Below are positions 36,201 to 49,129 of a stretch of DNA of 55,028 bases, in pieces. Source of the DNA: Tetrahymena thermophila SB210 (lineage: Eukaryota; Ciliophora; Oligohymenophorea; Hymenostomatida; Tetrahymenidae). The first letter of the stretch is position 1; the number at the start of each line of letters is the position of its first letter. The notes beneath the pieces are model-generated. The model had not been told where the DNA came from and did not search any database. It saw only the letters and a program-made list of their open reading frames with translations. The stretch lies in assembly GCF_000189635.1 (NCBI RefSeq), contig NW_002475993.1:1-55028 (forward strand). Reading direction: 5' to 3'. Both the position numbers and the translations under genes were made by a program.

Positions 36201-39200
36201 TTGAAGATCTTTTTGGTTTTGGTTTACGTCAGCTAGTAACTAGTTAAGAGAATCTTCAAGAGCCTTTTATTCTTTAGAAATAACTTTACCAAGAAGTTAT
36301 TATTCTAAACCAGATTGAGTGACTGTAAAGTCAATAATGGTGGTTTTTGCTGAAAGTTCAGGTGAGAATGAAGGATTTGCAAGACGACAAGTCATGAATA
36401 GCTTGAATTCCTTAGAAAGTTCCATTTCTGTACCTGCAACATTAACGAATTAAGTTTTACCTTTAACAATAATTTATCTTTCAAGTACAGGGTCCATCAT
36501 AGGATCAACTTCGTTTTCGATATTTTCAACAATAAGAGTTAAACCACTTTCCATACAGTACTTCAAGAACATATCCTTAAATTTGGGATGAGAAAGAGTA
36601 GTGATACAACGTTCAGGGATAATTGAAGCAGACAACTTGTTACGAATCCAATTTTGTCCTTGACCTTGAGGATCAATGAAGAGAGGATAACGAGCAGAGT
36701 TTGTAACCATGATACCATTTTGGATAGATAAATCATCCTTAGGAAGACCTTGAAGATTCCATTCACCAATAGTAGCATCATCAATTAAGAAAGAAGTTAA
36801 TTCAAGGCCAGGTGTGACTGGAACACCACGCTTCTTCATATCAACAACAAATCTTTATTGGGCAAGCTTGTTACGATATTCAGCATTGAAAGGACCACAA
36901 TAACTAATAAAGGCAGTTGAGAGAGAAACGTTACCAACTAATTTACGCTTTTGATCAGAAATATCTTAAGCACCTTTGCCCCAACGATCTTTTTCACCTG
37001 AAAGAGAAGTAATCAAAGTACGAGCAGTATTGATTTTCTTCTTGGTCTTTGCAGCTTTCATTTCAAGTTCATTCTTTTCTTCCATTTATTTAGTGTAGAC
37101 ATCTTTAAGATTTTTAATATAGGCTTGAATTTGTGCTAGATCTTCACGAGCCTTCTCAAGTTCTTTGAGTGCAATAGCTTGTCTACCTTCTGCAATAGCC
37201 ACCTAAATACGCTTAGGTTTAACAATCTTAGATTTTTAGTGATATTCATAAATAGCGAAAGCCCATTTCAAGATACCAGCAGCAGCCTTAGATGCCTTGG
37301 TTGCAAAAGTATCATTAAACCAATCTTCAGATTGATTAAGATAAGGTTCAAGAAGTTCAATAGTTTCTTCATTAATTGAGTCTTTTTCGAATTCTTTTAA
37401 TTTTTTCATAAAGTTCATATCACCAAGAGTTTAAATACCAGATTCATCATAAGATTCTTTCAAGAAAAGAACAGCCTTTCCTTCCTTTTTGTTGAAAACA
37501 CGCTCTTCGATTTGAATGGGAATTAAACGAGCCTTGAAAAAGACAAGTACAGCATCCATGATGTATTTAATAATATCAAGAGGTTTCTTGTTAGCCTTCA
37601 ATTCAACAATATCCTTTGATTCAATAGAGTCGACGGCTTCTTAAGCACGACGCAAAGCAGGAAGGGCAGCTTCAAGTTCACGTTCAGCTTCTTCTTTTTC
37701 TTTAGAGATTTATTCAGCTTGAATTTCACATTACTTGTTAGTAGCTGCAACTTCTTCTCCCTTTTAGTTAGCTTTCTTACTTTCCTTATCAAGATTGGCA
37801 AGGAGTTAATTGGTTTTCTCAGTAGCTTCATTAAGTTAAATTTCTTCTTCTTTAAGGGAAATTTCCATCTAGTTGATAGTTATAGTAGCTTCTTAAATTT
37901 TATTAAGACCAATCTTAAATGATTCTTCTTACTAATCAAGTTCATCATACTTTTCAATGTAAAGAGTTTTGTATGAATTTAAGTAAGACAAGAAGGACTT
38001 AGGTGTAACGTAGACTTAACGTCTCATCTTTTGGTAATATTCATCACAAATTTCATTAACCATCAAATGGACATTACCCATGTGCTTCATAAGTTCTTAC
38101 TTGGTTTCTTCTTTAGTGTCTAACTTGTCAAAGTTCTTGATAAATGTTTCAGCGACACTTACTAGAGCCTCTTCTGGCCAAGGAAGGAACCAATCAATAG
38201 TACATTCGTTGAAAAGGGCAGGGAATTTACGAGCTCTTTCACGGAATTTCTGACCAACAGGAGAGAAACAAAGCATAATATGGAAGTTATCACGAACACG
38301 ATCAACGAAATAAGTCCAAAGTTCAGATTAAGGAGGATCAATGTTACCCAAATTCTTTTCTTTGCAATAAGCTTGACTGATATCACCGAGCCATACCTCA
38401 CGTTCATCCTTTGCTAATAAGTTTGGAATTTCACCGGTAGATAAGACCATATTAATATATTCTAAGAATTCTTCTTTCTTTACTTCTGAATCAGTCATAA
38501 GGAAGGTAACTTACTTACCCAAGTGACCTGCATCATCAAAACCTTTCTTGATATCTTCTTTAAGATCTTTATCAGAATAAGTTTTTGTTACAATAATTTG
38601 CTATATTAAATTTTTTCCAATAAAACCAGCAAGACGGGTTAAACTCTATTTACCAGAACCACCAACACCAACTAGTAAACCACTAGAACGAGGTTAACGA
38701 ATAATACGAGAAATACGTAACAAATGTTTAAGTGCATCATCGAAAAGCACAAGTGGCATTTTCTTTGAAGGGTTACGATCGTTATAGAAGCTAAGTAAGA
38801 AATTGCAACGCTTTCTTAATTCAGTAAGACTGTCTATAGCTTCATAAATTTTAGGAGCTTCTTCTTCAATAATACCATCTTCATTGATAACATCAGGACG
38901 GAGGAAATCACAGAATAAGAAAGTTTTTTCAGAAGAATACTTTTCAAGAATTTCATTTTCGATTTATGAGAAGGATTCTAAAGATACTTCTTAAATGTAT
39001 CCCATAACAGTGTCTTTATCTTTATTGTTGACTAACTTATCAGCCAAGACACGTTCAGCTTCATGACGCCATAATCCAACAAGGAAGAGTTCAGGTTTAA
39101 TCTTCATTGATTTAGGGGCATCATTAATAGTATCCTTCTTACATGTCAAAATACCCTTAAAGATACGAGACAATTCTCTCATGTTAAATACGTAGTGGAA

Positions 39201-42200
39201 TTTAGCAGGAGTAGGAAGCATTGTGCTCTTTACTTTATTCCAGAGAGCAATGGTAGCACTTGTTAAGGATTCAATAACTTTGTATGTAGAATCTGAGAAA
39301 TATTTTTGCTTGAACATGTGCTTAATAATAGGACCATAAATACCTTCGATAGAAAGAGGTAAAATCATATTAAAAATAAAGAATTAACGTTTGAGACGAT
39401 TGGGAATATCGTTACGACCACCACCAGGATGATTCATGGCACCAATATATTGCAAGTTCTTCATTTTACGTTAGTTACCTCTTTGAGTTTTATCTAACAT
39501 ATAGAAACCACCAGTTTCTATAAGTTGACGGACAAGTTCTAAAGTAATTTAATCACCCCATTTATTTACGAAGGGCATACTCATATCATCAATGAAAATA
39601 GTCATCATTTTGTTTCCAGGAGGAGCAAATTCTTTACCAACCTTGAAATCACATTCAGCTTCAATGGTTGATTAGAACATAAATGGACTGGTTGCAGATG
39701 AGAAGTTAGTACGCTTGAAAAGCATCTTTTGAGGATCAAACTTGTTGCAATAAAGAAGAACTGAAGAAGTCTTAGCAGTACCAGAACCACCAATTAAGAG
39801 AGCTGAATTAGAGCAAGTATGACTCTTAGGTTAGGTTAAAATGAAATTTAATAACATTTCAGCACGGAAAGAATCAAGAGTGGGCAACAAAAGTTGAGAG
39901 AATTACAAAGATTGGGGTGGAACCCATTCTTCAGGACTACAAATCTTCCAGTCAAGGTAATCCTAAGAAACATAATAGTCAAAAACTGTTTCATTTTCCT
40001 TACCTTTTTATGGGATTGGAGCATTCTTAGCAAGAAGCAATTCATGGAAACGAACTCTATCTTAAGCTTCATAAATACCACCAATAGCCCATGCCATTGA
40101 GTATACAATAAACTTTTCGTATTCTTATTCAGAAAGAGTACGTTATGTTTGAACGAAATATTATAAGCAACCTGTTAGTAAGTTAAGAATGTTAATAACT
40201 GAAATAACTGGAGAAGTATCCATCATAGGCTCTTTGCATTCCTTGCTTTGTAATTCAATAAATCTCATATTGATTAAATATTTACGCAAAATGTTTCCAA
40301 GCTTATCAGATTCTTCAGCTCTACCACTTGCTTTTCTGTTACGAATCCAACCTTCAATAACAGCTTCATAGCCTAAATCTGTAGGTGAAACGTAAACTTA
40401 ACCACAACGAGATACAGTAGCAGGAGAAGCATTGTTTAAGTTTTCTACTTCGAAAACGACTTTACAATTTTCAGTCATAGCAATTCTTTCACCATTGGCT
40501 AATGTGAGAATTTTGTTATCATCAAGTACTGTATTTAAATTTTCAATCCAAATAGCATCGACTGGACCATCACAGGTAATCCAAGTTGTATGCTTTAATG
40601 CACGATTATTAGACTTAGCCCAAATTGTAGAGAAAACACCAGGAATCCAATCATCAGAAATTTCTGATTTGACACCATACATCTATTCTGCAGTGATGGC
40701 CTTAGGATTCATTATAACAATTTTATGAGGACTACCTAACTTAGTCAATACTTCAGTCAATATTTTCATAATAGTTGATTTACCAGAACCAGTAGGTCCG
40801 ACAAGCATAAAACCGTGACGCACCAAGCAGGTTTCATAAAGTTGAATAATCTTTAATTAGAAAGAAGGTGTGTTAATCAAGTAACTTTCAGCATTTATTT
40901 CTTCAGGGATCTTCTTTTCAACATCAGGATAAAGTTTCTTAGGTACTTCCTTTAATTTAGGGAAAATATCAGCTAATAAACCATTAAATAGAGGAATATC
41001 ATCAGCAACTAACTTTGAAAGATTCATATCTCTTAATGATCTCATCAGTAACATTTCTTCATCTGACTTAATTTCTTAACGCTTGGTGTTACCAGCTGTT
41101 CTAAGTACTGAAAGGATATTACGTAAACCAAAATCGTAGTGACGCTACTTGGAAAGCTATTCTTCACACAATCTGTAAAGGACATTGAATTTCTTTGCCA
41201 ACAAGTCAATCTAAAGATAACCTACTGAAGCAAGCTTGACCTTAATAATAATTTCTCTATCGGGAACCATCATAGATACACCTCTGAAGAGAACTTTCAA
41301 ATTTTCAGGCAATTCTTAACGACCAGCATAACCTGGATTCATTGTAATGAAGTAAGAGACAGTTGGAATGAGTTCAATTTCAATTTCTTCTTCAGGGAAC
41401 ATGAATTTCTTCATGTGTTACTTTCTGGCAGTTGTAATTGATTCAACTTGCATTGCTACGACAGATAAGACTTCCAAATCAATACGATTGAATTCATCGA
41501 AACAACCCCAAAGACCACTCTAAACCAAACCTTTGAAAATTTTAGCCATATCACGATATCTGTGTTAATCTGAACAATTAGTGACAACGACAAAGACACC
41601 CAAAGTTCTACCAAGATCCTTGACAGTTTCAGTTTTACCAGTACCGGCAGGACCAGCAGGAGCACCACCATAGTACATAGACATAGCTTGAGCCAATGTA
41701 ATGTAACATCTATCAGTAAGAGGAGTAATACATAAACGCTCTTTAGCACCCAAGAATTCGTATGAGTAAGGAGAATCCCAATCAGTGATAGAAATAATAC
41801 ATTCATCAATATCAGTTTTCCAAGCAATTCTTGTTTGCTTTTGCCATTCAAAATCATTGACATCTTTACATTTCAAGTCCATAGAAATATCTTTTTAATG
41901 GACTTAAATTGTGACCAAAGTTTCAACTTTAGTTCTTTCGACAGCACCATTAAGATCTTCAAGACACATACTTGACAAAATATTCATGTGCTCTTTGATT
42001 TCATTTCTCTTAATATCCATAGCATTACGTTCGTTACGGGAAAGTCTTTCTAAACCTTCATTAACTTTTGATGTCCAAAGTATTTAAAGACCAAGAAGAG
42101 CGATTTAAGAGGCTTAAGAGCTAACGAACTCTTTCAAACCAACTTAGAAAACTTGTTATGCAGCAGCACTTGCAATATCCTTCAAAGTCTGCTACATATT

Positions 42201-45200
42201 TTATTCAAGCTTCTTTAGCCAGTCTTCGATATTTCCTTCACACTTAACATAGTAACCAGTAAGAGAAATATTTTCTTCATTACGGCCAATAACTTATTGG
42301 ATTTAAGTAATTTGCTTAAGAGCAGGATTTTTCTTGTCTTTGGCACTTTCAAAGGTAACTTTTGTGATAGCATCAAAAAGCTTTTCAAAATCTTCTTAGA
42401 TAGAAGTAGGTTCAGAACCTTGTGAAAGAATCTTTAATAAAGTAGGGTTAGAAACAAAGTAGAATCTAGGGAATTTCTTTCTTTTACCTTCTAAATAAGC
42501 TTCTAACATTTTTTAACAGTCTTCTAACTTTCTATTAAGATCCGGCAAGAAATCCTTGAGCATGTCATTTTGACAACAAGGTATAACTTTCTTTGTTTCA
42601 ACAGCTTTTTCCATAATTTTCATCCAATTTTTATCAATACCTTGGAATTACTTTGCTTGTAAAGGCATTTAACGGGCAATATCACCACCAGTAAAAACTG
42701 GTTCAAGTGAAGTCCACAACTTTTGTACTTTAACCCACATATCAAGAGTATCATTAACGTCAGAGAAGGTACGGATCAAATTTTCAACTTCTGCTTTGAA
42801 GGGAGTAACATGTCTTTAGGAGTTGAAAGTAGATAATTAAAGTTAATCTTCTTCAAGTCTTTCAAGAATGGTACCAACAATGAGACCATTAAGCATACAA
42901 GGAACATCTCTCTTACCCCAAATACCAAACTAGAATTACATATCATTCCAGTAAAGATTAATTTCATCTAAACCAGTACGGATCTTTAATTATTTATCAG
43001 CAGATTCAGTGATATCTTCGATATCTTCTCTGAAATCAAGTAATTTGGCTCCCATAATTTCTTCAATGTAGAATTGATCAGGGTTTTCATAGTTAAGCTT
43101 TGTGTTAGTAATTTCTTTAATTTTTTCCCAGTGACGAGGCATGATAGATGGTTTCTTCAAACTTATAATCAAAGGTAATTATTCTCTTAGAGAATCGATA
43201 TAGTTTTTAAGATCACGATAAGCTTACCATTCTTTTAAGTCTTTTGGTAATCTACTGCACTATTCACCATATTTACCTGCATCTTCTTCCATCTTTGCCA
43301 AATCATCTTTACTAACATCTTACCAAGATTTTTCTTTGAATTATTAGATATTCTTAATTACTGAGTCATATAAATTATATAGTTTGTTTAAGTTCTTGAT
43401 TTCAGCATCAGTCTTTTCTAATTCGGGATATTTTTGATTTTGTAAACCGAATAAGTTTTCACCTCTAGCATTGATTTTGTACATTTAGTACTTAACATCA
43501 TATTCATCTTCAAATCTTCTGAGTCTTTCCATGGCTTCTGCAGGACTGATACCTTCAACCATAGGACCATTCTTTTCATAATCTCTTCTAAAGATGCTTA
43601 CTTAGTTTGTGAAGTCTTTAATTGATTGCTTACTAATTTTAAAATAAATAAATTTCAGCATTAATAAATAAAACTTATTTAAAATTGAATAATGAAATAA
43701 AGATTTACAGTTCCTTCAGATAAATTGCTTGCTTGTGTTGATATTCTTTACCTTTAATTTCAGCTTATTAGATAAGAATATCCCAATTTCTACGTAAAAG
43801 AGAACGAGCATCCATTTCATCCTTATCAGTAATACCTCCTGGTAAATAGTTATCAAGGAGGGAATACATTTCTTAGACAGGATTAAACTTCATGTCAATT
43901 TCTGCTTGTTCTTTACGAATTTATTCTAAGGTCTCCATTACATAACCAAGGGAGTCAATATCCTTGACAGGCTTAGATAATTTGGTAGAAAGCATTTTAG
44001 TTTATTCAGTAAGACTATCTAAGAGTTAACGAGCACGCTTGTGTAAATCTTAGGAGTACTAAAGCTTCCATTCTTTGGCCCAAGTAGATAATGAAGTACA
44101 AATATTATGAGTCATCAATTCCATAGCTCCGATTTTGTAAGTGGGCACAATTTTTTCAATTTCTTCTTCTATTTAAGAGAATTTTTTTAATTAGTCTTCA
44201 TAATTTTGAAGTGTAGGTCCATTCTTAGAGAATTTCTTGATAGATTCTTGGATGGATTCCTTGCATAACCATTCAAATTTAGTAAATCCGCTTAAGAATT
44301 CATTGACTTTGTTTTTAGTTCCCTAAATAGAACCAGTCAAAAGTAAAATGACTTTAACAATTTCTTTGTCGCAAGCAATCATATCGTAAAATGTTGCCTT
44401 ATCAGTAGAATCCTTATTCTATTAGTCCCAATTATATAAGTGCTTTGAGCATCTAAGGACAGCAGTAGCAGCACGGTTAATAGATTTTTAAATTTCTTGC
44501 AAAGAAGGGTTAAGGGTTACTTTATCTCCATTTAATTAAACTTCTACCTAGAAGAAAGGTTTTAAGTTTTACAAAGTGTTAGCACCAGGAATCTTCTTAC
44601 CGCAAACACGATACTTCATTGCATTTAAGGAATTTTAAGTTGAATTAAGTAAAGCTTGATAGAAATACCAGAAATAATATCTCTTAATACGTTTGGTTTC
44701 TTCAGGGAGAACAGGATCAACATGAGGGTCTAAAGGATAGAGCATAATAGTTTATAATAAATCATCAACTGCTCTTTCAACTTCAACGTTCTTAGAAGTT
44801 AAGAAATCGGTCTTTGAATTAATATATTCTTCTTGAAGTTGGACGAAAGAATCCAATGAAAGAGGTTTAGTATCTTGAGGAAGGTGGACAAGAACAACCT
44901 TAGAAACAGTCTTTAAATTATTTTCAATACGATTTTCGATAATATCATTAACGTTAATGATTAGTTATTCTAGCTTCTTCAAACCTTAGTGAACATAGTA
45001 CAAATAGCTTTCTATGTTCATAGAAGTCCAAGTTAAAGTAACCATACCAGGACGAAGCTTAAGATCTAAGTCTTCAATATGAGGAAGAAGCAAATTCTTA
45101 CAAATAGGTTTAATTTTGGAGTTAATGCGCTCATATTCTTTAAGAGCATAAAGAAGTTCGTTATAGTAAGTCTTAAATTTATCTTCTTGCAAAAGAATAA

Positions 45201-48200
45201 TACGAGCACTTTCAGGAATTTCAATGCCTTGTCTATCTAAGCACTTAGCTTCACGGATTAATTGCATAATTTCTAAGTCAAAATTAACATAAAGCTTCTT
45301 GTTTTCGTCGTGACGAACAATAAGAGTAGCTTGAAGAGCAGCCTTAGATTGTTCAATCTTATTGACCCAGTCTTGATAGAACCACATTTCATAAATAGTT
45401 AACTACTTACCAAGAGTGTTGTAGGAACCATAATAACGACGGATTTCAGTTGAGTTGATAACATTTTCAGGGAAAATATTGATAGGTCCAGTAATCTTTT
45501 AGAATAAATGACGAGCCCAAATAATTTTACCAGCTTCAGGTGGCATATTTCTAACAAGAGGGGGATTGGATTTTTAATCTTGGAAGACACGTTAAATAGT
45601 ATCTAACTCAGTAGCATAATTGTGCAAAATAGCATTGTAACGAGAAGTTAAATTGTGCTTGAGAGAATCTCTTTTGATTGTAGATTGGAACTTATGGAGC
45701 AATTTTAGAGAATATTCAATGTTTCTGAAACGGTTGAAATTGTTATCAATGAAGTTTTATAATTCACCGTCTAAGTGAGAAATTTCAACATTAAATTCAA
45801 CCCAATCTCTATCGAATTTATTGTTAGCAGTATCTAATAAATTGTGGCCTTTCTTTTTAAAGTCATCAATAATTTTTTTGAACTTGTTGGTCAAGACATC
45901 CATACCTTCTAAATTGTGTTTAGCAAGGGCATTAAATTGTTGGATGTTAGAGAAGATTTCAATCAATTTTTATAATCTTCTTACAAAAGTATCAAATTTT
46001 CCGAAAATTTAAGCATCAGAAAAATCAAAAGTCTTACCCTTAGGCATATCAGCAACTTTTTCTTTGGTATCATTGTAGCATTTTTTATATTCACAATAAA
46101 GTTTAATGCAGGATCCTAAAACTTCAATGAGTTCAGCTGGATCTTATTCCCAAATCATTTTGTATAGGGAAGGATTATCACCATTATCTTTTTTGTTAAG
46201 AATGCGATCTTTGCAATTCTTTATCATTTAGTTAGTGATCTTGATAAATAGTCCTGTCATTTTATCAGTAGTATTGTAGAATCTAGCTATAGTGTGTATC
46301 ATCTTGATTGCATTCATAAGGGCAGGCAAGGTATCAATAATTTGCTGAGGAGTACCATTATAGAGAGGCTCAATAAACTTTTCAAGAGTAGTTAAATATT
46401 TAACATTATCTTTGGCTTCGTTAAGTTTATCAGTAAGCAATAGATCCAAACGATTATATTCCATCATTAGTTTAGAGAGTGATTCATCACCACGTGGTCT
46501 TTGATTATCATGATTTTTATGACGTTAGAGGCTTGCTTTAACAATTTAGAAGTCTTTGCTCTTTAATTATTCAGACCAATTTGTGATCTTTTGCATTCTA
46601 CTTCTCCAATAAATTAATTCAGTAGCAGGGCCTTTTTTAATATGAAATATTTAAAAATTAAATTGCAAAATAATAAAATAATAAAATATTTTGATATAAA
46701 ATATAGGATGTTTTTTTCTTTCTTTAAAAAACAAAACTATTTAAAAATTGAAGCAATTAAAAGTTAAAATAGCAAACAAAATAAATAAAAAATTTTTTAA
46801 AATTTAAAGTAGTTTTGAAATTAATTTTTGAAATTTGTAGTTTAAAAATAAATGCTTATTAGTTAATTAAGTAATAAACAAATATATGGATTTATTTTGA
46901 CAAATAGATATTTTAAAAATATATCTATCTATCTATTTATTTATTAATATTGGTTGATTAATATTTTGTTTGTATGAAGAAGATTGTTGTATAAACATAC
47001 CTCTTTTTTAATTTGATTTTAATTAACTTGATGATGAAGGACGAGTATAGAAAAAAGAATAAGAAAAAGGAAAAATAAAACTTATATCAAAAACCTTGAT
47101 TAATTAATAAATTAAATTAGTTATCGCTTATTTATTGATAAATTTCTTTGATATTGTCAGTTTTAAAAATGAAAATATTCAATCTTTATATAAAATTTAA
47201 AATTAAATTGTGTTTTGTTTAAAATATTTTCAAAATCTATTTTAGATTTTCAATTAAATTATTTTGTTTATAATCACTTTTCAAGTAAAGCAAAAATACT
47301 TAGCCATATTTTTCTCTAAAAATATCTTAATTTTAAATTATTCAGTTGATTTTTCTATTATGATATTTAATTAGAGTGGTAGTTATTAAGTAAAAATATA
47401 TTGTAAAACTTAAATTATTATTTACCTGCATCTTTTTCATCTTTGCGAACTTCTGAGTCATCATTGAGCTAGCTGCTTATGAGGTTGATCCACTCATTAA
47501 ACTTCATTTCATAATGTTGCATTTTTTCAGATTCACTTAATCCTGAGATAGCTTCATAATCTAATTTGAAGTGCTCAGTACCAGGACTCATTAAATTAAT
47601 AGCTTCTCTAACTTCACTGGAGAATTTATTAGAGTGTTGTTAGAATTCTAAAACTTGTTCTTCTTCAGCTACTCCCCAAAATTAGATTTTTTCAGTAATA
47701 ATATGATCAATTTAGCGAGAGTAAACACTTTCCATTAAAGCATTTAACATAGGAACTGTATTAGGAGTGATTTCACCAAAAATGATATCATTGTCATTAC
47801 CATCCTATTATGATGCTTTCTTTTTATCATCAGCGGGATTTGTGATACGCAAGAACCAAACTGCTTTATCTTGAATCTTTTCAAGGTCTCCGGTAGTGAA
47901 AAACAAGACTGGATCTTGAGCACCTGTATCTTTAATATCATCGTTTTAAGCTTATTCTTATACTTGGTAGTAAGCGAAGATCTTATTTAAACCTTCTCCG
48001 CTTAAGAATTACTCAAGCAAATTTTTATTCTTCTCATATTAAAATGATTCCTAATTTATTTTGAAAAAGTAACATTTTATTTTAGTAAACTTATATTTTC
48101 AAATTTAAATGTTTCTAATTTTTCCTCTCTTTTAAGTATTTGAATTAAATGAGATAGATGAATAAATTTTAAAAAAAGTGTAGTGGGTTATTTAAAAAGG

Positions 48201-48318
48201 GCTTTAATTTATCATAAACAAATATATTTACTTCGACAATCATATCCTTAAGTTGAAGACTATCACAAATGGTAGTCTTCATCCATGCTATTCTCTTTGA
48301 GTACTTTGAGGACAGCAT
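33243..48318 (-). CDS. outer-arm axonemal dynein heavy chain, DNAH5/8 (gamma) class
   Basis: Six exons on the minus strand: 48318-48232, 48050-47426, 46631-43709, 43632-34440, 34341-33928, 33863-33243; about 4,620 residues, the usual size of an axonemal heavy chain. Order: tail (with [18 protein letters not shown] at its start), linker (from about residue 1200), then AAA1-AAA6. P-loops: AAA1 [10 protein letters not shown] (from 1872, followed by [10 protein letters not shown]), AAA2 GPTGSGKST (from 2157), AAA3 [10 protein letters not shown] (from 2493), AAA4 GVGGSGKQSL (from 2867). A coiled-coil stalk and microtubule-binding tip follow, then AAA5/6 and a C-terminal domain with [30 protein letters not shown] and [14 protein letters not shown]1-2 and the C terminus resemble Chlamydomonas gamma and human DNAH5/8. 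It drives ciliary beating in the outer dynein arm. In Tetrahymena the likely name is DYH5, with DYH3 as the alternative; I have not assigned it. Confidence 0.95.
46632..47425 (-). other. 794-bp intron of the dynein heavy chain gene
   Basis: The upstream exon ends GATGCAG before GTAAATAATA and the downstream exon resumes GCCCTGCTACTG after TTTTTTAATAAAAG-type acceptor sequence. Joining them keeps the frame ([18 protein letters not shown]). It is more than ten times longer than most introns here and contains a (ATCT)n-like run near 46921-46940. Confidence 0.8.
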
Positions 48319-49129
48319 TTTCCTATATCTATTCTATTATTTATTTAAGTATAATAAAAAAGCCTATACCTTTTTTATTATTTATTTTTATTTACTTTTA
48401 ATTCATTATAAAGTACCAACAGAGCTAATTATTTCTTTTAAAATTCCATTCATTTTATCACCCTTAAAATTTTTTACAAACTCATCTCTTTTTTCTTCAC
48501 TTTTATTCTTAATATCCCTTTATTAGTCATGCAAATAGTTTTGCATGGCTATTTATCAATTCTATTTGTATTGCTTTTTAGCAGGATATTTTTCTATGTT
48601 TCAATCAATTTCAAATTTTACTAACAGAAAGTGAAACTTTTCTCTCAATCATTCATAATAATGTATATTTTATATTGATTAACTATATTTTGAATATATA
48701 CAATTAATATGGCTATGAAAAATTGATTTCACAGAATAAAATGGTAGACGCCTTTAAGATTTTATTAATTAATAAAAAATAAATAAAATTAAAATGCGTT
48801 GATTATAAATTTTGATTATTGAATAGTCTTACAAAATAAAAATTTATTGATTGTTGATTATATAAAGCAAAAATGTATACTTAAATTTAAAGTCATATTA
48901 ATTTTTTTAAACAAATTTTGATAATATTTGTGGATATTTGAAATTAATTGGATATTTTATGTTTTTTTATATTTAAAAAATTTAATAAAAAAGTAAATTA
49001 TTTTTAAATATTAAATTTTTTATGATAATAAACTAAATATTTTGGAGTTTTATTTTTGAAATTATAAAATATATATATATGAAAAATTAATTGATAACAT
49101 TAATTTTTATTAAATGCAATTCATTATCA
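48319..49129. other. spacer upstream of the dynein gene, with a 47-residue open frame
   Basis: The region between ARMC9-like and dynein genes (both minus strand). A minus-strand frame from ATG 48546-48544 (starts MQNYLHDQQRDIKNKSEEKR) runs to a TGA about 47 codons later; its coding character is good but it does not join the dynein frame in phase. It may be an upstream open frame, an unspliced leader exon or a separate tiny gene. Confidence 0.45.
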
